Of a DNA stretch of 64,000 nucleotides, positions 36,081 to 47,248 are shown piece after piece. The notes under the pieces were generated by a model. The model saw nothing but the letters and a program-made list of their open reading frames with translations. It made no database searches and was not told the DNA's origin. The position numbers were made by a program, and so were the translations under genes. The stretch covers positions 2,480,001 through 2,544,000 of the forward strand of contig JAMSLZ010000006.1 in NCBI GenBank assembly GCA_026027325.1, read 5' to 3'. This stretch comes from Actinomucor elegans. Its lineage: Eukaryota > Mucoromycota > Mucoromycetes > Mucorales > Mucoraceae. Positions within the stretch are counted from its first letter, which is position 1. The number at the start of each line of letters is the position of its first letter.

Positions 36081-36827
36081 TTAAAATAAGCCAAAGGAAG
36101 GATAAAGCAAATTGAAGTCTGGATAGAACATGTTGGTGGTATTGATTGTATTGAGGTCACAATATAATTCTTGATAGTATTCAGGTGCAATGTTGCAGTC
36201 GTTTGTGTTGATTGGAAGGAAAGGAAAGATGTCATCGGTGTTGATCATTTGTGTTAATGCATAATCATCACAGCTAATGCCAAAGTTATAATCAGAGATC
36301 GACGAATCTGTTGAAGAACAAGGAGAGGACATGGAATCGTAGATCATAGGAGAAGGTTGAACTGGTGTAGGCATCACAGGCTTTGCAGAGGCGACTTCTT
36401 TGAGTTGAGCAAGACGTTTTTCGAGCTTTGTAATCTTGCGTTCGAGATGAATGACTTGAAGACCTAAATCATCATAGGCAGTCAAGAGTTCCTTTTCCAT
36501 TTCACCGAGACGGGTATCAGTCTTTGTTTTATCCAACTGAGGCTTGCTGCTGGTATAAGCATGATGAAGACTTTCAAAATGAACAGTAATAGTAGCTACG
36601 GTATCATAAGTGAAAGCGAGTTCTTTTTGCAAACGTTCAATTTCTGCATGAGGGTCTTTTTCAGTTTCAGCTGTCATTACTGCAGCTGCAGCAACGGTGG
36701 CAGTGCGGGTATTTTGTGATGGAACGCGTTTATGAATGCGTTGGGGTTTAATGGTGGAAGTATTGGTATTGACGCGTTGAGTAGCCCACTTGAGAGGCTT
36801 ATTGTTCTTAATTGTAGATGCAGCCAT
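36081..36827 (-). CDS. Coiled-coil protein, family A member (larger)
   Basis: Single-exon 248-aa protein, not a known family. The N-terminus is basic and Thr-rich (IKPQRIHKRVPSQNTRTATV). A coiled coil follows at about 60-145 (EIERLQKELAFTYDTVATIT, HFESLHHAY, EMEKELLTAYDDLGLQVIHL, ERKITKLEKRLAQLKEV), then a Pro/Ser/Thr segment and an Asp/Asn/Tyr-rich tail (DDYALTQMINTDDIFPFLPI) that could be an acidic activation-like region. The block HFESLxxAY then AYDDLxxQVxxLxRxxxxL is shared with the 112-aa protein at 23525-23863. Basic head, coiled coil and acidic tail would fit a regulatory nuclear protein, but no bZIP basic region is recognisable. Confidence 0.65.
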   Translation of the reverse strand: MAASTIKNNKPLKWATQRVNTNTSTIKPQRIHKRVPSQNTRTATVAAAAVMTAETEKDPHAEIERLQKELAFTYDTVATITVHFESLHHAYTSSKPQLDKTKTDTRLGEMEKELLTAYDDLGLQVIHLERKITKLEKRLAQLKEVASAKPVMPTPVQPSPMIYDSMSSPCSSTDSSISDYNFGISCDDYALTQMINTDDIFPFLPINTNDCNIAPEYYQELYCDLNTINTTNMFYPDFNLLYPSFGLF

Positions 36828-38113
36828 GTTAAGATGAGATTTGTTAATTTGTTTGGAATAATGAAAAAAAGGGAAAATGGGGAAAAGTGCAAGGTATTTA
36901 TATGTTTTTAATCCAAACTTTTTTCATGTACGACCCGCATGTCCAATTATAGAATATCGCTTTTATTTTGATTGGCCCCTGAAAAATAAGGTACACAAAA
37001 ATAATTGTGCTTCACACTGGGTTTCTCGATGATAATTTTCCCCCCCGTCACTGGCATAACGGAATGAAGCTATTTAGATCATCTCTTTTTTTAGTACCTT
37101 TTAATATTAATATATGATTGTTTGCTAGGGATCACCCAATTATGTCATCGCTCACAAACAAAAGCGCGTACATTACTACTGCTGTGTTGCCAAGATGTTT
37201 GTGTCCCCAAAGATGTCACTTCGGTTAATTCGGGCGAACCCAATTCTGATGAACAATGCCCGTGCGTACCAAATGTGTTTCTATCCATCTCTTCACTGTA
37301 GCGTTTTACAATTCACTCTTCTATTAATAACTTCTTATTTTTATCAATCCTTAAAATAAAAGGGATCATCTTCGTTAAAAATATAAAAAAAGGATTATTT
37401 ATAAAACCACGTTTATGGGTTATTTTTGATTATGACGAAATTGACCCTTATGCGATCATTCATTTAAGATGCATTTTTGACGCGTAAATTGCACAAGTTC
37501 CACAAGTGTTCCCTAGGGATTGTTTATGTGTATTGCCTTACACTTCTACTATTGGCTGATCTGACTTGCTTTTCTTTTTTTTTTTTCTTCTCAAACTTAT
37601 AAAAACCAAGTTTTTCCTCTTTTCTTTTTTATATTTCTGTTTCGTTTTCTTTCCTTTTCATCTTTACTATTACCCTTCTTTGTATCTTTATTTTTTTTTA
37701 TCCTTTTGCCCTCTTTATACACATCTTTTAGTTTTCTTTCATAGACAAAATAGACGCCAAGCACACTTGTCTTGCTGATTCATGTTGAATAAGACACACA
37801 GGTCTAACCAAGTTGAAGTCAAGTTAATGCTATACAGCTGTGTCCAGCCAAGATGCTTGGCAATCGTGCTAGCTTCAACAGTTGGTAGCTAATGGGATAC
37901 TGATGGAATACATCTTTTCACCTTTGCGCTGATGTCATGTACAACGCTAATAATAGCATCGCAATATGCACTGCATACTTTGCACCAATAGAAATATTGT
38001 TTATAGTTAGACAAGATGCCTTATTTATATGTTTATTGATAGATTAGGTAGGAAATGAAGTGATATAATTGGTGAAAATCTAAAGCTTTTTTTTTTAAAC
38101 GATCAAAAATGGT
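36828..38113. other. Gene-free spacer
   Basis: Promoter side of the coiled-coil gene and 3' side of GGC1. It has a pyrimidine-rich stretch at 37565-37740 whose Phe/Leu-rich ORF is compositional. A weak CCCCCC tract lies at 37040. No repeat or RNA gene recognised. Confidence 0.5.
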
Positions 38114-39350
38114 TTACTGTTGACCTTCAAACAACTTGTGGAAGACAGGAATCAACTGTTGAGCTACAGTGAAACTAAAGATCAACTTGGGGCCAACCTA
38201 TTATTAGAGTGAATTAGTTTACGTGCCTGATTCTATATATACCCAAGTGAACACCCCCTTTATCATCCATTGTAAAAATAACCTCTTCCATTTTATAGTA
38301 TTATGTCCATTCTCCAGCACTCGTATAAAAATAACCCACAGCACCCCCTCCCCTTAGAATGTAAAAATAACTTACCACCAAAATCTTGGGAGTCAAACCC
38401 TTAAAGAAGCCACCAAAACCTTCATTCTTGATGAGATCCTTAATGATCTTTAAACCAGATTCAGGATTCTCAAAGTTACGATTTTGAATACGGGTCTTGA
38501 CAACATCCAAAGGAGCAGCAACAGTAATAGAAGCAACAGCACCACCAATGGAAGAACAAAAGTTTTGGAAAAAGGTAGCCTTGTTATAATCGTTCAAGTG
38601 GAAGATGTATTCCTTGACAAAGGCAGAACCACCAAAGAGAGCGAAAGAACCAGGAGCATTACGGGCAGCAGTCCAGCCAGCACCACGATAAAGACCCATA
38701 CCTTCATCCTTGACAATGGTTAAGAAACCACGTCCACGGAATGCTTCGGGGTTAGTTTGTCTCTTGATCTTCAAGACATCCAAAGGAAGCAAAGCAATCT
38801 CACCAATACCGACCAAACTACCAGCAGTAGCATGCATCATGGTCTTTCCTGTCTTTTCACCAAATGAACCAACAAACAAGTCTCTGTGGTGCTTGTTCAA
38901 GTAGTCTCTGACAAAAGGTTGACCACCAAACTTGTACACTCTCTGAGCGACCTTGTATCCAGCAGCAAAACCGAGACCAGGGAAAAGAGAAGCATACTTT
39001 TTGAAGAAACTGGCATTGGCGGATTCCTATATGGATATTTAAAAAAAAAATGAATATTCGGACCCTTGTCAAAATAATATTGAGCTTACCTTGAATACAA
39101 CTGCATTCACAGCAGCCTTGTTTTCAGCAAAAGCACGACCTGAAATCCAAAGCTAACAAGGTTGGCATTAATCTATGCTTCCTTATCCCTTTTCGTTTAT
39201 CTTATTTACCTTGTTCTGGTTACTCATCAAACGCTTGGCAACGGTATCGACAGGATGGAAAATGATCAATTCGAGAATACCGGAACTGGCACTACCAGCG
39301 AAACGAGCCTTACCAGACTCTGAGCTTCCAGAAGCAATAGGAGGAGACAT
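38114..39350 (-). CDS. GGC1: Mitochondrial GTP/GDP carrier
   Basis: Inner-membrane SLC25 carrier that imports GTP and exports GDP; in yeast it also affects iron homeostasis. Exons are 39350-39210, 39152-39090, 39026-38376 and 38197-38114; 312 aa. The sequence tracks yeast Ggc1 along its length: ILELIIFHPVDTVAKRLMSN, LFPGLGFAAGYKVAQRVYKF, GGQPFVRDYLNKHH, GEKTGKTMMHATAGSLVGIG, LLPLDVLKIKRQTNPEAF, GWTAARNAPGSFALFGG, APLDVVKTRIQNRNFENPES and GLTPKILVVGPKLIFSFTVA. The three carrier signatures are HPVDTVAKR, LPLDVLKIK and APLDVVKTR. The last intron (178 nt) is longer than most introns here and contains a repeated GTTATTTTTA motif. Annotation is firm at family level. Confidence 0.95.
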
Positions 39351-41549
39351 TTGCTGTTGTAGATAAAAAAGAAAAGGTGGAGCAAAAAGAAAGAAAGTAT
39401 AAAAAAAAACTTTTTTTTGTGCTTTGTACCTGGGGTTACGGCTTGAAAAGCGGATTTTTAATCAATGGTTTCACTCAAGATAACTCAAGAGCGAACATTC
39501 ATAGTAAGCGATACTCTACAATCACCTTGGATGATAAGCATCTGTTCATTTTCATTGTATATGAACAAGTTTCATTCTATATCTTGTATTAAATTCGAAA
39601 GTGATTTGCAAGGGAAAAATTTTTCAGTTACATACAGGTTACAGCCGATGACTCACGCAACTTGTCACCTGATTAACAGTAAGGTTAATTGATTATCTTA
39701 TCTCATAAAGAAGGTCAGAAAGATCTTTTTATTCGATCTCTTTTTTTATATGTATATATATATATATTAGATCATGCGTAAAAGCATCTTTGCACTTGCA
39801 TTTAATCTTTCGTTTGTTATATCAATCAAAATAAAATAAAGAGAAATACTTATTATTAAGCAGTAACGCATTGTCTTACTTGATCCTATTGGCAGCTAGG
39901 TAGTACTAGGCACAGACGGCTCTCGGTTTAGTGATATACTCGATCCATGATGTGTTTCAATGAAAAAGAACCAGCTGTTTCCCAAACGAATACCACCATA
40001 TATGATTAGAAAGCGTTTCTATTATATCACTCATTAAGAAAACCAAGGAGTTTGGTATTGAGTAAATAAAGAAATGCACCCACTTGGCTATGAACAACTA
40101 CAATTACTAAACATTTATAAATCTTTCAATACAATAACGGAATTGGAGGAGACTATTGGTTTCAACAGTTGTAGTAGTCCATTTTGAGTATGGAGCGCTT
40201 ATCCAAAGAAGCATTTGACCGAAATCGCATGCTCTGATTATAGAAAAAAAATCTAATATAAAATCTAACAAGTGCATCTTTGTTAGTTAGGTCATTAATG
40301 ATATTGATAGATATTCATCTTTGTCTTTGAATAATATAAATATTATAAGATAATACAAAAATCGTACTCCAGAAGGGAAAAAGTGTAATATGATTGGAGT
40401 TTGGGTAAGGCCCAGTAAGCCAATGTACCACTATGAATTTTAATGCAATAAAAAAAAAGGCATTTTTTGTTTCATTCATTTGTTCAGTTGTAAACATTTA
40501 GCTTGATTTATTGACAAATCTCATATACAATTTCGTAATTCCATGGATTTTGTCAAGAGCATATAGTTATCGAAATTCCTTTACCATTACCAATCATGGC
40601 CACCATCACCAATACCTTATTCATTTACCGCGCACCAATGAAAGGTGTAAATGAGTCAGTAGTAGTAGTGAGTGGAAGAGTTTTGAGGAATTGTATTTGA
40701 ATATTGTCCAATTAAACACAAAGTATGTAATCACTTTCAAATGATACAACATTTTGTAAAAGGATGTATATGAGGAATACTACTATGCATCTAGGTAGTG
40801 ATAACAATTAAGTGACTGACTTTGCGCTCTATATCAGTTGAAAACAAAAACTCTCTATAATTTCCTTTAATTTCAAATATAAATATTGTCAACACTCATA
40901 ATAATAACTCATTATCATCAGCTTCTGTTTATAGACAGATTAATGCTAAACTATACTGTTTTACCATCTACTAGACAACGATATGCATTTTAAAAGAGTT
41001 GCAGGTTGATGGGCCGTCATCAAGTCGGAAATATTGCCTAGATTAAAAGATCTACAGATTTTCAGATCGATCCTAATTAAATCTCACATCTAATACAATA
41101 AGCATTCTGTGTACTGCTGTATCTACAATAACCTCTGTTTATTTCTACTGTAATCATCATATTATGCTTGCTAATGATGAACAGTGAATTGTATGTATTT
41201 CATATTATGTTAGATATTAATGCTATAATACTCAAAGTATCAAGAAGGGCTGCTGGGTAAGTATTCAATAAGTATTTGCTGTATTCTAATAGGTACCTTC
41301 ATAATGTGCAGTCATAATACAGTAGTAGAATAATTCGATTTGTTCGTGATCATCTATCATGTACAATTTTCTCAGTTACTAACCCTAGCTACATAGAAAA
41401 CAATATCACATTGTAAACAGGCATTTGTAACGCTTCATTCATTTGTATATATATATAATAAATAATGGGTAAATGTTCAATCATTTATAACAATAGGGCA
41501 TACGGATATCAAAAAGCCCTATTCTAACTCGATTTCTATCGTTCTTTGT
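39351..41549. other. Gene-free AT-rich spacer
   Basis: About 2.2 kb. It holds a (TA)n patch near 39752-39768, one degenerate reverse copy of the dispersed repeat around 41020-41095 (minus strand: TTAGATGTGAGATTTAATTA then GGATCGATCTG) and short ORFs only. Nothing else recognised. Confidence 0.45.
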
Positions 41550-42664
<1,115 letters not shown>

Positions 42665-43764
42665 AGTTTTTTTGTTGTTGTTGTTGTTCTTCAATGAAAA
42701 AATAAATAAATAAAAGAAAAAGGAAAAGGGAGAGAAGCAGAAAGTATTTTATATATTTATTAGTTGCTTTTCACATGAATGTTTAGGTTTTAGTCATCTG
42801 TAATTTGACGGTCCTTTCATTGACCGCCTATTCCACTACTGCACCTTTTTTGAAGCACGCAGATTTTTTTAAAAAAAAAAAGGCTCTTCATATATATAAA
42901 TATATAGCAGATGCGCGATCTAAAGCGCAAGTACTATTCATGAGTTAGTTTATCCTTAAATATGAAGCGTTTTGTAAGTATGATAAGCGTTCCTTGCGCA
43001 TGTATCATGAATTCAACTTACTGCAGAGCAATCTGTTTACGTAATACTGAATACATTGGCGAAATCTGATTCGCTGATTATTCGTCTGGGAAGGTTTGAT
43101 GCGACATCCTAGGTTATGCATTATCAGATAACTGTTAATCTTGGGTCATAGTAAGAGCATAGACAACTTTTTAAGCACCTACGGCAATGAAAGTGTGCAT
43201 GCAATGACATTTAACAAAACAATTGCAGTTTATCCATATCAACAGCTCTATATTATGCTTATGTAAGCTTCTATTCGCTTGTTACCTTTAGGATCAAAAC
43301 ACAGATGTCAACAAGAAACATCTCAGAAATGAACGAGACATAAAAAAAAAGGCTTCTGTTTCTCGTCAACTGTAGGGTAGATGATGCTGTCTCTTATTCT
43401 GTACTTAAGCTTATTAATTTGGGCTATATACTAGCTTTCATACAGCTCTTTTCTTTACATGTGATACGTTATCACACTACAGTACCTACAAATGTATGGA
43501 GCTAGAATCCTTTAGCGACCAGTCCACTGATTTTCTCCGTTATTGCACATAAATACTGGAGTTGATCGTCGGCTGAGTACCGTCAAAGCAGTTCCTTCCT
43601 TTTTGAAGTTTTTGAAACGGTGATAGTGGACATACTACAAATGTAATTTACTAGTTAAGCAGTTTACGTGTTTTATTAAAAAGGCTTTTTTTCTTCTAAA
43701 GAGATTTTATGTATGCAACTTTGATGTATCATTTTCTACTCGAATAGTCCCACAAACACAGGTT
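42665..43764. other. Gene-free spacer
   Basis: About 1.1 kb. Contains a TTG-triplet run just 5' of the monooxygenase gene (42671-42688), A-tracts and T-tracts. No coding potential or repeat copy found. Confidence 0.5.
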
Positions 43765-45414
43765 TTATTTCATGTTACTCTCCATATCAGCCAATATGTT
43801 TTGAATTTTGGTTGCACCTTTGGTCGCTACTCTAAGCAGCTTTTTCGACATGGTCGTATTACCCTGTTGCCTTGTCGAATTTCTACCAAAATATTGATCT
43901 GAAGAGATGCTTTGCGAGCCCTGAAACTGTGCCAATCTTGAAGCATTGGCAGCAGATCGGTGTGGATCGTAATCATTCCTACCAAAGTATTGATCTGAAG
44001 AAATAGCCTTGGCATTGCCAAATTTGTCTCGAGCAAAATGATCTTCTTCTGCCTCTGTTTCCACTGGTTGTTGCTTGGGCTGTAATGATAAAGACATCAT
44101 CCCTAAACGTTCATCTTGTAATTGCTTTTTTTGTTCATTAGGCTGATAAGTTGACGCTTTTTGTTCACTAGGCTGATAGACAAGTCGACTCGAGGGTTGT
44201 TGCAGTTTGGGAATAGAGACGGATTGATCTAATGCAAAAGCTTGGTTTCGAGTGGTTCGGCCAATGGTTTCCTGGTCGATACCTTGTTCTCGCATCTTTT
44301 CCTCTTCCAATGCAAGTGCGGTTTGCTGCTGGAATACGTTACTCTGTACTTTACGAGCGCCTAGTTTAGATTTGGGTGGTTTCAGTTGCCTCCTTTTGCT
44401 TGTTTTTGGGGAACTACTGTTGCTAGTATTTTCGAATTGATCAAAGAAATCGTCTACAGCTGAATTAGATTGTGGAGGATTGAGTGATGATATGAATTCA
44501 TCGAATGGGTCATCGTCTACTAGCAAGTTGGTTGCATTTGAAGGAGGAGAAGACACTAAATCGTCAAAACCCGATCGATTCGTTGTCGCTTGCGGCGATA
44601 TCAAATCATCAAAAACAGAGTACTGTCTATCGGTGGATTGCTTTACAGGTGTAGTGACATCATGAGTGGAAATAAGGTCATCAAATATGGGCTTGGCGGT
44701 AGTAGTAGTAGCTGATGGCTGATGGATTGGTTTGAATATATCTAAATCATCAAACACAGTCTCTGTTTTCTTGGTTGGTGCAGTGCTTATACTATCATTA
44801 TCAAAGTCAATTAAAGAAGCTTGTTGGTTTTGCTGGGGCAGTTGTTGAGGTTGATCAAAATCGATCAAATTGTTCGAGTCCTGTTGCTGAGTCTGGAGCT
44901 GAGGCTGTTGCGCTTTTCGTTCGAGCTTGCTTTTATAAGATTGGGCAGTTTTACTCGTATATTTCGATTTTAAGTCTTTTAAACCAAGTGCCAGTTCACC
45001 AAAAGCTTCTCGGGCATTGGCATTACCACCTATTATCATCAGGTCGAGCTGTTGACGCGTCCAAGCATCTAATAACGTAGACCTAGGTAACTAGTTTTAG
45101 TTATCAAGCAAAGTGCTTGTCTTTTTCTTTGCTTTTTTTTTTAAAAAAAAAACTTACTTGACAAAACTTATATGGACGCCGAGATTTCGATGAGCAGCAG
45201 CGCAGTCTTGGCAAATGAATATGCCAAATGTGACAGAAGCCCAAGTTGGACCTTTACTGTTACAATCAAAGCATCCCTATAGACTATTATTATGAGTTTA
45301 ATTGAACAAATAAAAGTAACATGACTGTTTTTCAAATGTCATTACCTTATTGTGCTTTTTTTGTAATAAGCTTTTAAAAGTTGAAGCTACTTTTTCTTTA
45401 GGTAATTGGCTCAT
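43765..45414 (-). CDS. GLO3: ArfGAP of the GLO3/ARFGAP2-3 type
   Basis: GTPase-activating protein for Arf1 on COPI vesicles, acting in Golgi-to-ER transport. Exons are 45414-45346, 45276-45158 and 45082-43765; 501 aa (yeast Glo3 is 493). The N-terminal zinc finger is [20 protein letters not shown] then CQDC, that is Cx2Cx16Cx2C at C25, C28, C45 and C48. It is followed by [20 protein letters not shown] with the arginine finger. The long second half is Gln/Ser/Asp-rich with repeated FDDL motifs ([24 protein letters not shown]), likely coat or adaptor binding. It ends with two ISSDQYFGR repeats, the Glo3 motif that senses SNAREs and membrane. All hallmarks are present. Confidence 0.93.
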
Positions 45415-45988
45415 TTATATAGAGATGATAAATTATGAAAGTAATGGTGTTGGAAAATGAGTTGTTGAAAATGGAGTTTGAATTTGAGGTGTATTTTGAT
45501 TGGGCCACGAAAATTCAATCTGAGAGGAATAGTTTATACCTGGATTCTTTAGGGCAAAATTCTACACAGTAAAGCAGTCTACAACAATAACAAAAATTAT
45601 GCAGCATTTGATTTTCGTTTAATAATGTTAATATTGCACAGTGCATAATCAAGTCTGTAAAATTTTGCTTTGGATACAAGTTTTTTGTTTTAACTAAGCA
45701 ATAAAATAAATTTTAATAATATGAAATGTATAGACATATTTTTAAATTTTAAAAACATGTCTCAGTTATCAAGCATATCCTGAACATAACGTTTCTTTAG
45801 CTTGAAAAAATCACAGCTCGATAAAACTTGGCTACAGGATAGCTGTTGAGAAAAAAGTTAAAAGTTAAATGTAATTTTAGGCAATTTTATTGGCCAACGG
45901 GGAATAATAATGATAAAAACGAAAGTGATTGGCCTAAAACGATCTGGTTTTAATGTCAATTTATTTACTACTAGATATATTTGATCCC
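45415..45988. other. Spacer
   Basis: About 570 bp between the GLO3 start and the CHS7 stop. AT-rich, no ORF of note. Includes the GLO3 promoter; no clear TATA box identified. Confidence 0.5.
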
Positions 45989-47248
45989 TTAATAAGGGTA
46001 TTGCTGTTGTTGCTGATTATACTGTTGACCATATTGAGGTTGTTGTTGTTGATAGTGGGGCTGTTGGTGTTGAGGTGGCTGCTGTTGAAGGTTATTTGAT
46101 CCATAGTTTTGAGACAGCTCGTCTTCACCTAATAGCTCCTTCACTTCCCAAATGTTTTGTTTCGAACCAACTGAGAACTCCAAATCTTCCTTGGTGATCG
46201 AATCCCAATATTTGTACACCATCATGACAGCCAAAAGAGTACAGATGGTACCAAAGAATAAACCATCAACATAATGTTTAACTTGGTCACAAATCATTAC
46301 TGAAAAGATGTATAATATAACTTGGCCGATAACAAAGAAAGCAAAACCGAACAAGATATCACCTAATGGCCAGCGATCATCTAATGTATTCACCACCAAG
46401 ATGATTTGTGAGACAACATACACAATGAATGCAACACCATTAATAATGAAATAGAATGCCCAAAGAGCGCCAGGAGAGGTATATTTGAAAGGTCCAATAT
46501 TTTGAAATGTGGCGATAGCAATGAATCCGGTTAGTAAAAATATAACCAAAGAACTGATACGGATAGACTAAATAATACAGATATTAATACGGATTTCCAC
46601 GGATTTAAAAACTGATTCCTTTACCCAAAGTGATAATGGTGTACCGTCTTCTGCAAATTGGAAACCAACAAAACCGTTTAATAAAAGACACCAGAATGTA
46701 GCACACATGAAACCAATATGAACAGCAGTAAACCACTATAGTTTTAGATGTTAACAGATGTATATATCTACTAATAAATTTGGAATACTTTACTGGATAA
46801 ACTGGTGAAGAAGTAGGTATAATACCAGTTACAAGTAGCATTTCAAGAAAGGTAGTAATCATGTATAAATAGAAAAACATGACAATTTCCTTACGACCTA
46901 GATAAATCAGTTAGCAAACTTTAGTTGTAATATACTCAATAGACTTACCAACTGCTGTATATTTGGATCGAATATGATAAATCATGATTGCCGTCATTAT
47001 AATAGCAACGATATCAATTACAAGAGTAGCTAATATGACGAGAAGATCAGTAAGCTAACCCAGGCCAATTTTCCTTATTTTAATTTACCTGGCTGAAAAA
47101 TCAAATTGCCAGCCAAATCGATATTACGAGAATAACAAACAGGTTCAATACCATTCACTTGCCCTATTAAAGGACAAAGAGGTAGCGCTACTGTTTGACA
47201 AATGCCGTTGAAGCTAAAGACTTCGAATTTGTATGTAATATCCACCAT
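45989..47248 (-). CDS. CHS7: Chitin synthase export chaperone
   Basis: ER membrane protein needed for folding and export of class IV chitin synthase (Chs3). Exons are 47248-47089, 47029-46949, 46897-46794, 46735-46625 and 46567-45989; 344 aa. Matches to yeast Chs7 include [100 protein letters not shown] and [19 protein letters not shown]. About seven membrane helices are visible. The C-terminal tail is Gln/Pro/Tyr-rich ([18 protein letters not shown]), unlike the short yeast tail. Start and exons fit the family alignment without gaps. Confidence 0.95.

Noticed and set aside
37566..37778. 70-aa Phe/Leu-rich plus-strand ORF
   Set aside because: Produced by a pyrimidine tract; no similarity, no promoter and no conservation signal visible.
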